The notes under the pieces were generated by a model. The model was not told the DNA's origin. It was given only the letters and a program-made list of their open reading frames with translations, and searched no databases. Of a DNA stretch of 6,551 bases, positions 1 to 6,085 are shown piece after piece. Numbering within the stretch: position 1 is the stretch's first letter; each line of letters begins with the position of its first letter. A program made the translations under genes and the position numbers. Source of the DNA: CAYPZL01 sp964415045 (lineage in GTDB: Bacteria; Planctomycetota; Phycisphaerae; Sedimentisphaerales; Anaerobacaceae); assembly GCA_964415045.1 (NCBI GenBank), contig CAYPZL010000256.1:1-6551 (forward strand), in the 5' to 3' direction.

Positions 1-6
1 ACCGCA

Positions 7-831
7 TCAACCCGACAGAACGCAACCAGCAAAAACATACTCGTTGCTACTTAGATTGGAGACCATCCCTCCGGCTAGTCGCCCAAACAGTCCGAGGTAC
101 CCGCCACCTTTGATACGGAGATTGCTGATCACATGACCATTACCCTCAAAGGTTCCGCCAAATGAAGGAATAACGGCCATAGACCAAGTCATCCCTGAAA
201 GGTCCAGAGACGCCTCCAAACGGTAGTGGGCCGCGGGCTCAAACCACACCGCGCCCAAGTCGTATACGCTTCGAATCAAATACGGTTGTTCTGCTGTTCC
301 CAGGCCCTCGGGGATCATCGGGCCGTCGCCCTCAAGGTATTTCAGACGCGGATAGCTGCCGGATGCGATGTCCCAGTAGTCACAGGTTCCGTTGGATATC
401 TCGCCAGCAAAATCCCAACCCGCACCGAGGAAGGTGTTGATCTCTTGCATTTCGGCCGTAAGCAGGCCAGTTCCTCCAGCGCTGGCGGTTTGGCCTGAAG
501 CATCTATATCCCAGAAGCTGGCATTGACGCTGTCGATGCCCCGGCCGACCAGGCCGCCAGTGTTCTCATCCCCTGTGACCAACCCCGCGCTGTAGCCCCA
601 AGAGATGCTCCCGCCATTGTAGCCCACGAGCCCACCGACGTCTTCGCTTCCTGTGACCTGGCAGGTACTGCAACTCATTGTGATGCCACTCCCGTGAAGT
701 GTCGCCGCCGAACTCGTGCTCTTGCCGTTGTGTCCGGCAAGGCCGCCAACGCAGCTTCCGGTTGCGCTGACCGTGCCGCTGCTACAAGTTTGTGTCACCA
801 TGCCACCGTTCGCACCTATGAGACCACCCAC
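7..831 (-). CDS. GLUG-repeat protein, C-terminal part (same broken gene)
   Basis: This frame continues the GLUG protein that begins at 1625. The homologous reading extends upstream of its first ATG at 831, to about 924, with no signal peptide of its own, so independent expression is doubtful. It has GGLIGANGG, GGLAGHNG, GGLVGYNGG and GGLVGRG repeats at residues 2-97. Next comes the linker typical of the family: TAEMQ at 125-129, FLGAGWDF at 134-141, and a YPRLKYL stretch at 160-166. Residues 175-260 are a second copy of the leading module (GLGTAEQPYLI, FEGNGHVISNLRI, YLGLFGRL). The protein then stops 14 residues later, exactly where a second GLUG array would be expected, so the C-terminus may be truncated too. 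Function is not known; export is inferred from the upstream half. Confidence 0.75.
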   Translation of the reverse strand: MGGLIGANGGMVTQTCSSGTVSATGSCVGGLAGHNGKSTSSAATLHGSGITMSCSTCQVTGSEDVGGLVGYNGGSISWGYSAGLVTGDENTGGLVGRGIDSVNASFWDIDASGQTASAGGTGLLTAEMQEINTFLGAGWDFAGEISNGTCDYWDIASGSYPRLKYLEGDGPMIPEGLGTAEQPYLIRSVYDLGAVWFEPAAHYRLEASLDLSGMTWSMAVIPSFGGTFEGNGHVISNLRIKGGGYLGLFGRLAGGMVSNLSSNEYVFAGCVLSG

Positions 832-1625
832 ATGTTCGTTCCCTGAAACGACGCCACTACTGTAGCACAGAGTGATAGTGCCCCCGAAGACACCCCGACT
901 GGAACCGACAAGGCCGCCGACGTCCCAGTAACCGTGCCCGTGGCGTGGCTCCCGGTGATACTGCCGTCATTGATACCCACGAGGCCACCGATATAGCCGC
1001 CAGTTCCGCGGACGGAGGCGCTACTGCAGCTGCCAGTGATACGGCCCCCCTTGTGGCTGCCGATAAGATTTCCGACTGAGCCGCTGTTCCCCACCAAGCC
1101 ACCGACGTAGTGGTCTCCACCAACGGTGCCGGTGCTGCAGCAATGGGTCACGGTCCCTCCGTCGCACAATCCCACCAAGCCACCCACACGAGAGCCGAAG
1201 CCGAGCACATCAACATTTACAACCGTCAGGTTTCTGATGTCGCCTCCTGACGTGACCCGTCCAAATAGGCCCAGGCATCCGTCGCCCTCAATAGTCAGCC
1301 GCAGAATGCTGTGGCCGTCGCCATCAAAGACTCCTACGAAAGGCTCTCCCTCGATCGTGGTACTATATCCGCTCCGTTCGACTGTCACCGGTGCAATAAC
1401 AGCCCGGTCAAACACCTTTCCTCCCGGCAGGTTTGGGTCCAAGTCAATATCGGCGGTGAGGATGAAGTGCTTGTCGTAGTCGTCGGGCGTCTCACCGAGG
1501 GCGATCAGGTCGGCGGCTGTGGCGATCTGGTACGGATCGTCGGCCGTGCCGCTGCCGCCGGAGTATTGGGCTTGAGCGGGAACGATGAAAAGGCACGTGG
1601 TCAAGGTCAGAAGTAAGGCTCTCAT
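816..1625 (-). CDS. Exported GLUG-repeat protein, N-terminal part (frame broken)
   Basis: This is the N-terminal part of a secreted GLUG-repeat protein; its function is unknown, and surface or adhesion roles are only a guess for such proteins. Residues 1-19 form a signal peptide ending in AQA. Residues 24-145 are the usual leading module: GSGTADDPYQI, a hydrophobic ADIDLD strand, FDGDGHSI, then GCLGLFGRV. GGLVG-type repeats follow at about 148, 175 and 213. Sequence after residue 234 (VPVGVSSGAL and onward to the stop) is out of frame: the GLUG pattern continues in another frame, starting DVGGLVG and joining the downstream frame at 7-831. I chose the ATG at 1625 because GGAGG at 1640-1636 lies 10 bases upstream. 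The TTG at 1634 is only 1 base from that site. Either a pseudogene or an assembly error. Confidence 0.8.
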   Translation of the reverse strand: MRALLLTLTTCLFIVPAQAQYSGGSGTADDPYQIATAADLIALGETPDDYDKHFILTADIDLDPNLPGGKVFDRAVIAPVTVERSGYSTTIEGEPFVGVFDGDGHSILRLTIEGDGCLGLFGRVTSGGDIRNLTVVNVDVLGFGSRVGGLVGLCDGGTVTHCCSTGTVGGDHYVGGLVGNSGSVGNLIGSHKGGRITGSCSSASVRGTGGYIGGLVGINDGSITGSHATGTVTGTSAALSVPVGVSSGALSLCATVVASFQGTNMWVVS

Positions 1626-1678
1626 GGTCTTCAATCCTCCAATATCAAGTCAACCGATCAACACTTCTCACACCGCTG

Positions 1679-1706
1679 ACAATACTTCTCTCACCAAGCA
1701 TGCCAA
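1679..1706 (-). promoter_or_regulatory. Possible promoter of the GLUG gene
   Basis: On the minus strand TTGGCA (1706-1701) is followed after 16 bases by TATTGT (1684-1679), about 54 bases before the ATG at 1625. The -35 matches the sigma70 consensus in 5 of 6 positions and the -10 in 4 of 6. The match is weak and could be chance; no better pair was seen just upstream of this gene. Confidence 0.25.
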
Positions 1707-1733
1707 GAAACCGCCAACAATGGCACCTCTGAA

Positions 1734-1802
1734 CCTTGGCGATCTTTGCGTCTTTGCGAGATATCCAGTTCCTTCGCCATCCGCGTCCATCTGCGGTTCC
1801 AA
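1734..1802. repeat. Degenerate interspersed intergenic repeat
   Basis: Read on the minus strand, 1761-1734 contains two consecutive CGCAAAGA units followed by a variant TCGCCAAG. About 20 bases away, at 1801-1779, lies a segment including CGCAGATGGACGCGGATGG. From memory, similar strings recur in intergenic regions of many environmental bacterial genomes, including planctomycetes, and often yield spurious frames reading RKDAKIAK. That identification is recall, not a search. No coding function is proposed. Confidence 0.45.
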
Positions 1803-1846
1803 GGGGTTCTGTGGTGGGCAACGATCCCATGCGATCAGGAAAGGGA

Positions 1847-1978
1847 TTATAGGAGGGGTTCGGGCAAGCCTGACGAGTCCCATGTTCTGGTCCTCCAGAC
1901 CCCCCGGTTCCGTTTGGGCTGCCCCAAGGCAGCCGTCTCTCGGTGCCGATGTGAGCGGAGGAAGCTCTTAGCCAGCAT
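1847..1978 (-). CDS. Possible small basic protein, 43 residues
   Basis: This is a candidate short gene, not a recognised family. The ATG at 1978 is preceded by GGAGG with a 4-base spacer, and a promoter-like pair lies just upstream at 2002-2031, giving a short leader of roughly 20 bases. The product starts MLAKSFLRSHRHRE and is rich in arginine, with no membrane segment, no signal peptide and no cysteine. It ends in a TAA that falls inside a TATAAT string. Against it: the frame is short, sits in a repeat-bearing intergenic gap, and has no recognisable homologue. The ribosome-binding site and promoter are the only positive evidence. Confidence 0.25.
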   Translation of the reverse strand: MLAKSFLRSHRHRETAALGQPKRNRGVWRTRTWDSSGLPEPLL

Positions 1979-2001
1979 TCTTCCTCCGTTTCACGGCTTT
2001 T

Positions 2002-2031
2002 AGTGTACCACCAGGACACCGCTTACGTCAA
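2002..2031 (-). promoter_or_regulatory. Possible sigma70 promoter ahead of the small frame
   Basis: On the minus strand TTGACG (2031-2026) is followed after 18 bases by TACACT (2007-2002). The -35 matches 5 of 6 consensus positions and the -10 matches 4 of 6. The start of transcription would fall near 1995, just before a GGAGG site and the ATG at 1978. It points away from the plus-strand promoter at 2078-2106. Confidence 0.35.
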
Positions 2032-2077
2032 CAACGAAACGCAGGCAAAAAAACAAGGTTTCCCCCCAGAATTGGCC

Positions 2078-2106
2078 TTGACGCCGGAAGGACCTTCCTA
2101 TATGAT
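2078..2106 (+). promoter_or_regulatory. Sigma70-type promoter on the plus strand, no clear gene
   Basis: TTGACG (2078-2083) and TATGAT (2101-2106) are separated by exactly 17 bases, and each matches consensus in 5 of 6 positions. The spacer includes the inverted repeat GGAAGG-A-CCTTCC (2087-2099), a possible operator. Transcription would start near 2113, antisense to the flanking minus-strand genes. Downstream frames are short with no convincing ribosome-binding site, so a non-coding transcript or a chance match are both possible. Confidence 0.4.
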
Positions 2107-2167
2107 GGATACAGAACGAATGCGATGGAATTGCGACAGGAAGCACAAAACCACCAATGACGGTCTG

Positions 2168-2183
2168 CCCGGCCGGTGCCGGG
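2168..2183. other. GC-rich hairpin
   Basis: CCCGGC (2168-2173) and GCCGGG (2178-2183) pair perfectly around a CGGT loop. It lies about 55 bases after the predicted start of the plus-strand transcript. There is no T-tract on either side, so it is not a standard intrinsic terminator. It also sits at the border between the region carrying the promoter and the repeat cluster. Confidence 0.4.
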
Positions 2184-2185
2184 AA

Positions 2186-2445
2186 ATCCTAAATCCGAAA
2201 CCCTAAATCCTAAACAAATTCGAAATGCGAATGACCGAAACAGACCAGCGCGCGCCAAACGAAGCCAATCCAGGCGATTGGGGATTCGAGATTGGGGATT
2301 CGAGACCGGGGGAGCCGGGCGTGTCAAACGAACCCAATTTGCCGGGGCCGGGCGGGCGGAAGATGGGGAGCGGGCGCGCCAAACAAAGCCAATTTCGGGG
2401 CTGCCGGGCCCCAAACGGGGATACGGCGTGCGAAACGAAGCCAAT
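2186..2445. repeat. Cluster of short repeats in the gap
   Basis: The region opens with AT-rich direct repeats of the type AAATCCTAAATCC (2185-2215). It continues with a perfect 14-base tandem duplication, GATTGGGGATTCGA, at 2276-2289 and 2290-2303. Four spaced copies of a 15-base core resembling CCAAACGAAGCCAAT lie at 2255-2269, 2324-2338, 2379-2393 and 2431-2445, with start-to-start distances of 69, 55 and 52 bases. Copies 2 and 4 continue with TTGCCGGG and copy 3 with TTCGGGG. Translated, the units give strings such as KRTQF, TKPIS and NEANL, which I recall as spurious tails in planctomycete annotations. No gene is supported here. Confidence 0.7.
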
Positions 2446-2483
2446 TTGCCGGGTGGCGGGTTGGGCCGGCGCGCGGGTACGTG

Positions 2484-3254
2484 TCAATGCCCGCCGTGCG
2501 GACAGTGGCCGGTGTAGTACCATTCGGGGACGTCGTCTCCCGTGGTTTCCTGGAGAGGCGAGACGTGGGCGTCGAGCCAGAGGATGTTGGCGCGGCCCCC
2601 GGTCTTGTAGGCGTCGCTGGAGCGAATGCTGTGCCGGAAGATGCCGCGGTAGAATCGCGAGCGGTGCCCGCCTTCGCGATAGTGCCTCAGATTCATGGTT
2701 CCGGGCCCGTCGTTGTGGAACATATCATTGCTGCCCTGCTCGATCTTGGGCTCCACGTGGTCGTGGCAGACAATGAACTGGTTCTGATGCCGAATCGCTG
2801 TCGTCGTGCCCCTGAGATCGTTGATCTCGGGATCCCAGAAGAAGTAGCGATTGAGGGAATAGGCCGCATGGTAGATCAGCTCCGGATCCTCGTCGTAGAT
2901 CAGCTCGGCCACACTGCGATAGCTGGGACACCCGAAGACCTTGGTCTCTTTGATATAATCCGCATACGCGACACCCCAGTACGCTCCGCCGTCGGTGGTT
3001 CTGCGTATCTTGCCGGCGGCGTCGTACCAGAAGAACCCGTTGGTCCTGTTGTTGTCGGCCGGCTTGAAATCGTTGTCCTGCAGAAACATGGTCAATGCCA
3101 GCCCCACGTTGCGCAGATTGGACCGGCAGCTTATCTCGCGGGCGCTTTCCTTGGCTTTGTGCATGGCAGGCATGATAATGGCCATCAGCAGCGCGATAAT
3201 AGCAATGACGACAAGAAGCTCGATCAGCGTAAATGCTCTCGATGTGCGGCCCAT
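2484..3254 (-). CDS. Pseudopilin-like protein, second of a tandem pair
   Basis: This is a type II secretion/type IV pilin-like protein with a prepilin leader, 256 residues. MGRTSRA is the leader; cleavage before F8 would leave FTLIELLVVIAII, with the conserved glutamate at E12 and a membrane helix at about 8-30. The residue before the cut is Ala rather than the usual Gly. The globular part carries FLQDND (58-63), AYWGVAYADY (91-100), HDHVEPKIE (164-172), HYREGG (191-196), YRGIFRH (202-208) and a C-terminal LWLDAHV (225-231), the counterpart of the family's DGH motif with Ala for Gly. The ATG at 3254 has GAGGAG 4 bases upstream; an in-frame extension to 3470 lacks family similarity. A paralogue of the gene at 3550-4320. 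The prepilin peptidase that would process it is not in the window. The exact role (minor pilin, secretion or surface protein) is unknown. Confidence 0.9.
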   Translation of the reverse strand: MGRTSRAFTLIELLVVIAIIALLMAIIMPAMHKAKESAREISCRSNLRNVGLALTMFLQDNDFKPADNNRTNGFFWYDAAGKIRRTTDGGAYWGVAYADYIKETKVFGCPSYRSVAELIYDEDPELIYHAAYSLNRYFFWDPEINDLRGTTTAIRHQNQFIVCHDHVEPKIEQGSNDMFHNDGPGTMNLRHYREGGHRSRFYRGIFRHSIRSSDAYKTGGRANILWLDAHVSPLQETTGDDVPEWYYTGHCPHGGH

Positions 3255-3342
3255 GGTTCTCCTCGCGAGTTGCAATACTGCCTCATTTCGACCGGCTCGC
3301 CGGCACGCGCGTCGCCACCGATACCCCGGCGACACACCATGC

Positions 3343-3371
3343 ATTATACCCGGTCCGCAGGGGAACAACAA
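3343..3371 (-). promoter_or_regulatory. Probable promoter of the 2484-3254 gene
   Basis: A perfect TATAAT at 3348-3343 lies 89 bases before the ATG. The hexamer 17 bases upstream is TTGTTG (3371-3366), a poor -35 with only the TTG matching. A TATAAT box at the same distance precedes the paralogous gene, which raises confidence. Confidence 0.45.
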
Positions 3372-3385
3372 GACCGCTACCCAAG

Positions 3386-3416
3386 AAAAACGCCCAAAGC
3401 GTCGAAGATGGTCTTC
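3386..3416 (-). terminator. Weak terminator-like hairpins after the 3550-4320 gene
   Basis: On the minus strand, a GAAGA/TCTTC hairpin (3416-3404) is followed by ACGC-TTTGG-GCGT (3402-3390), whose 3' arm runs into a T-tract (3390-3386). The stems are only 4-5 base pairs. The position, between the end of one paralogue and the promoter of the next, fits a terminator. The region 3255-3549 otherwise shows no gene. Confidence 0.3.
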
Positions 3417-3549
3417 TTCCGGGAGTTTGCCTTTCCGGTGCCCCAAAGGCCCCTGGAACGTCAACGCCACGGAAGCGGACGGCGTGAATGCGGCACCGTG
3501 TCCGTGGCCCTTGCAGGCTGGGAAATACGGTTCGGCCGGGCAGCGTGGC

Positions 3550-4320
3550 TTAGTTCTTGTTGAGCGGATCGTACCAGCGTTTGAGCACGCCCTCGCCCGT
3601 GGTTTCCTTGATGCTGCTAACGTGGCCGTCCAGCCACAGGACGTTCAAGCTCCCACCGGTCTCGAACCGGCTGCGCGACCGAATGTTGTGCCGAAATATC
3701 CCCCGATACCAGTTCGCGCGGCCGCCGCCCTCACGATAATGCGTGAGGTTGATGCCGGTGGGGCTGGGGAACAGCATGTCGGAGTTCCCGGAGTTGGCTC
3801 CATTCTCGATTCTCGGCTCCATGTGGTCGTGCGCGACGATGATCTCGGCATGATGCGGCAGACGCACCGTGTTCTCCTTCGTCAGCCAGCCATTGGCGCC
3901 GAAGGCGGAGGTGTAAATAAGCTCGTGGCTTCCTCCGTACAGAAGGTCCTGCGCAATCGTCTCGCAGAAGTTGCGGAAGGCCGCACAGCCGAAGACCTTC
4001 CTCTCCTTGACGTAATCGAAATAGGCGATGCCCCAGTACGCACGGTCGTCGCCCGCCTCCAGGGGCCGGCCTGCGGCATCCCACCAGAGATGGCCGTTGC
4101 AGTTGTTCGTGTGCGTGTACATATCGGGCATCTTGTAGTCGTTGTCCTGCAGGTACATCAATATGCCCACACCCACGCTTTTGAGGTTCGCCTTGCAGGC
4201 CTGGTCTCGCGCCTGCTCCTTCACCCGGCTCAGAGCGGGCATCAGAATGGCCATAAGTATGGCAATGATGGCGATAACTACAAGAAGCTCGATCAATGTG
4301 AAGCCCGATCTTCTACCCAA
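3550..4320 (-). CDS. Pseudopilin-like protein, first of a tandem pair
   Basis: This is a pilin-like protein with a prepilin leader, 256 residues, the same length as its neighbour at 2484-3254. The leader MGRRSG ends in the canonical Gly before F7; FTLIELLVVIAII follows with the conserved glutamate at E11 and a membrane helix at about 7-29. Shared blocks with the paralogue include YLQDND (56-61), AYWGIAYFDYVKE (94-106), KVFGC (108-112), HDHMEPRIE (164-172), HYREGG (194-199), YRGIFRHNIRS (205-215) and LWLDGHV (228-234). Here the DGH motif is intact. It starts at TTG 4320, strongly supported by AAGGAGG at 4334-4328 with a 7-base spacer and no competing ATG. It should sit in the inner membrane after processing. 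Substrate and partners cannot be read from sequence. Divergence between the copies suggests an old duplication. Confidence 0.92.
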   Translation of the reverse strand: MGRRSGFTLIELLVVIAIIAILMAILMPALSRVKEQARDQACKANLKSVGVGILMYLQDNDYKMPDMYTHTNNCNGHLWWDAAGRPLEAGDDRAYWGIAYFDYVKERKVFGCAAFRNFCETIAQDLLYGGSHELIYTSAFGANGWLTKENTVRLPHHAEIIVAHDHMEPRIENGANSGNSDMLFPSPTGINLTHYREGGGRANWYRGIFRHNIRSRSRFETGGSLNVLWLDGHVSSIKETTGEGVLKRWYDPLNKN

Positions 4321-4327
4321 GGTCGTT

Positions 4328-4334
4328 CCTCCTT
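4328..4334 (-). promoter_or_regulatory. Ribosome-binding site deciding a TTG start
   Basis: AAGGAGG on the minus strand lies 7 bases before TTG at 4320. It is the strongest Shine-Dalgarno match seen in the window and is the reason for accepting a TTG start for this pseudopilin gene. Confidence 0.85.
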
Positions 4335-4408
4335 CCCCACGTGCGAGGATTCAAAAGGCCAGCCACCTGGACAAACACGGCGTCGATCACAGACGCGTGC
4401 CCAGTGTG

Positions 4409-4437
4409 ATTATAGCCCATGCCACCGCCGATGGCAA
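4409..4437 (-). promoter_or_regulatory. Sigma70 promoter of the 3550-4320 gene
   Basis: TTGCCA (4437-4432), a 17-base spacer and a perfect TATAAT (4414-4409) form the best promoter in the window, matching 11 of 12 consensus positions. The box lies 89 bases before the TTG start, giving an untranslated leader of about 80 bases. It sits immediately after the hairpins that end the hydrolase gene, so the two genes are probably transcribed separately. Confidence 0.75.
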
Positions 4438-4458
4438 CCTTTCGCGGTCAAATTAGAG

Positions 4459-4513
4459 AAAAAAGGAATCCCCTATTCCCGATGGCTCCACGGGAAAGAA
4501 GACGGCGGTCTTC
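4459..4513 (-). terminator. Two terminator-like hairpins after the hydrolase gene
   Basis: On the minus strand the first hairpin, GAAGAC-CGCC-GTCTTC (4513-4498), begins 15 bases after the stop codon and is followed by TTT. The second, GGAAT-AGGGG-ATTCC (4479-4465), runs directly into six T residues (4464-4459). The second has the form of an intrinsic terminator but with a short, weak stem. Confidence 0.5.
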
Positions 4514-4528
4514 CGGAAAGATCGACCT

Positions 4529-5230
4529 TCAACTCGCCCGTTTCGTATGTTCGAGGGCTTGCCGCATCACGGGTCTCAGGGCCCTGGTCCAGACGGCGTA
4601 GCCTTTGGCGTTGAGGTGCAGTTGATCCTTGAGGAAAAGGCCGTTGTCGGGCGTGCCGTCGGAGGTCAGGAGCGGCCTCGCCAGATCGGCGAAGAACAAC
4701 CTCTCGTCCTTCCGCGAGAAGTCACGAATCAAATCGTTGGCCTTGTCCATCTCGCGCCAGAGCGACCAGCGTCGCCCGCTGGGCTTGATGGTAATGAAGA
4801 CGATGGAGGTCCGGGGCAGCCTGGCGTGGACCAGGCGTACGAAGCGCTGGTAGTCGGCCAGGACCCGCCGGGGCGATTTGCCGCCGGCGACGTCGTTGTC
4901 CCCGGCGTAGAAAACGATCATCTTCGGCGCATACGGCAGAACGATCCGTTCGGCGAAGTGGATCACGTCGGAGATGTGCGAGCCGCCGAAGCCACGATTG
5001 ATCACGGGCAGATCGGGAAACGACTCGTGCGTGCGCCACATGCGGATGCTCGAGCTGCCCACAAAGAGGATAGGCTCGGCGGGGACGGCGTTCTTGCTGT
5101 CCCAGGTCGCAAAGCTCTCGATGTCTTTGGCGAACCGGTTCGGGTCCGGATCGGCCGGCCCGTCTCCCTCGGCGTAGCACAATGTTGCGCCGGCCAGCAA
5201 GACCCACAGGACCATCTGCTTGCGTATCAC
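4529..5230 (-). CDS. Exported SGNH/GDSL-family hydrolase
   Basis: This is a predicted secreted esterase/acylhydrolase of the SGNH (GDSL-like) fold, 233 residues; the substrate is unknown, with lipids or acetylated polysaccharides typical of the family. Residues 1-20 are a signal peptide ending CYA. Block I is FVGSSSIRMW (56-65), with Ser60 as likely nucleophile and Ser in place of the Asp of GDS. Block II is the glycine of RGFGGS (79-84). Block III is GDND (110-113) with Asn112. Block V is DQLH (202-205), giving Asp202 and His205. All four signature residues are present, so it should be active. I chose GTG 5230 because GGAAAGG lies 7 bases upstream; the in-frame ATG at 5215 has no ribosome-binding site, and longer starts add a non-signal-like extension. 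It is divergent from the sigma factor gene and probably has its own terminator. Confidence 0.88.
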   Translation of the reverse strand: MIRKQMVLWVLLAGATLCYAEGDGPADPDPNRFAKDIESFATWDSKNAVPAEPILFVGSSSIRMWRTHESFPDLPVINRGFGGSHISDVIHFAERIVLPYAPKMIVFYAGDNDVAGGKSPRRVLADYQRFVRLVHARLPRTSIVFITIKPSGRRWSLWREMDKANDLIRDFSRKDERLFFADLARPLLTSDGTPDNGLFLKDQLHLNAKGYAVWTRALRPVMRQALEHTKRAS

Positions 5231-5332
5231 GGCGTTGCCTTTCCAAATCGCACCATCAATCGGTTCAAGACCAGGATGATAAACGAGACCACGAACCGGT
5301 GCCAGGCAAATTCGCAACCTCCCAGTGGATGG

Positions 5333-5361
5333 TTGAAAATTGAGCCGCATTCGTGGACAAT
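5333..5361 (+). promoter_or_regulatory. Candidate promoter of the sigma factor gene
   Basis: TTGAAA (5333-5338) and GACAAT (5356-5361) are 17 bases apart and match consensus in 5 and 4 of 6 positions. A start near 5368 would leave a leader of about 34 bases containing GGGGAG (5391-5396), 5 bases before the ATG. It lies in the 171-base gap between the divergent genes. Confidence 0.4.
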
Positions 5362-5401
5362 ACGGTCGTTCAGACGGACGTCATAACGGTGGGGAGTCGA
5401 C

Positions 5402-5965
5402 ATGAGCGACGTCACGCGCATACTGAACGCGATCGAGCGGGGGGACGCCAGGGCTACGGACGAACTCTTGCCGCTGGTCTACGAGGAATTACGCCTGCTT
5501 GCGGCCCAGAAGCTCGCGAAGGAGACTCCCGGCCAGACACTCCAGGCCACCGCCCTGGTCCACGAGGCATACATCCGATTAGTGGGAGACGAGCCCCAGA
5601 ACTGGAACAGTCGCGGGCATTTCTTCGCCGCGGCCGCCGAGGCCATGCGCCGGATTTTAGTCGAGAACGCTCGGCGCAAGAGAAGCGCCAAACGGGGAGG
5701 CAACCAACGAAGGGTCGATCTCGCCGGGTCCGAGCCCGCCGGACCGGCTACCGCTGATCCGGACAGCCTCATCGCCCTGGACGAGGCTCTCGAACGGCTG
5801 GCCCGCATCGACAGCAGGAAGGCGGCCCTGGTCAAGCTGCGCTATTTCGCCGGATTGACCATCGAACAAACCGCGCAAAGCCTGGATATTTCGCCGGCGA
5901 CGGCCAAACGCCTGTGGACGTACGCCCGCGCGTGGCTCGTTCGGGAAATGGACGGGGCGCAATAG
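5402..5965 (+). CDS. ECF-type RNA polymerase sigma factor
   Basis: This is an extracytoplasmic-function sigma factor of the group common in planctomycetes (sigma70_ECF type), 187 residues, which directs RNA polymerase to a set of target promoters. Region 2 spans about 1-95, with YEELRLLAAQKL (27-38), TALVHEAYIRL (50-60) and RGHFFAAAAEAMRRILVE (71-88), motifs typical of this group. A basic linker (RRKRSAKRGG) and an acidic/proline-rich spacer lead to region 4 at about 122-183, whose helix-turn-helix is within TIEQTAQSLDISPATAKR (153-170). There is no membrane segment, and no anti-sigma factor gene is seen nearby. The kinase gene 120 bases downstream suggests control by phosphorylation or joint expression, an inference from the frequent pairing of these families. 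The ATG is preceded by GGGGAG. Confidence 0.95.
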   Translation: MSDVTRILNAIERGDARATDELLPLVYEELRLLAAQKLAKETPGQTLQATALVHEAYIRLVGDEPQNWNSRGHFFAAAAEAMRRILVENARRKRSAKRGGNQRRVDLAGSEPAGPATADPDSLIALDEALERLARIDSRKAALVKLRYFAGLTIEQTAQSLDISPATAKRLWTYARAWLVREMDGAQ

Positions 5966-6085
5966 CCACGTCGCCGGCGACCGAAAAGTCCCGTATTTTG
6001 GTCTTTTTCCCGAAATTCGTGAGCCGACGCGGCCATCGATTTCGCACTGTCAAATGGAGTCCCTGAAGGTTGGAGCGGTTCGCCC

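Noticed and set aside
1846..1851. TATAAT on the minus strand
   Set aside because: No acceptable -35 lies 16-18 bases upstream, and it overlaps the end of the candidate small frame.
1645..2019. Open frame of 124 codons on the minus strand in the gap
   Set aside because: It reads through the degenerate repeat (RKDAKIAK string), has no ribosome-binding site of note and looks like a typical spurious repeat-derived protein.
2186..2215. Resemblance to CCCTAAA telomere repeats
   Set aside because: The spacing is irregular and the repeat short; it fits a degenerate bacterial intergenic repeat.
2255..2445. CRISPR array
   Set aside because: The 15-base cores are degenerate, intervals vary (69, 55, 52), the intervening sequence shares similarity, and there are no cas genes.
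2292..3563. Long open frame on the plus strand, 423 codons
   Set aside because: It is antisense to the pseudopilin gene at 2484-3254 and to repeats, has no family motifs, and the minus-strand product is clearly recognisable.
2995..4614. Long open frame on the plus strand, 539 codons
   Set aside because: It spans two minus-strand pseudopilin genes and their intergenic region, shows no domain, and is a GC-rich antisense shadow.
4547..5386. Open frame on the plus strand, 279 codons
   Set aside because: It is the antisense of the SGNH hydrolase, whose catalytic blocks are all visible on the minus strand.
5970..5981. Perfect palindrome GTCGCCGGCGAC after the sigma factor gene
   Set aside because: It leaves at most a 4-base-pair stem, has no adjoining T-tract, and an 11-base part recurs by chance within the gene at 5891-5901.
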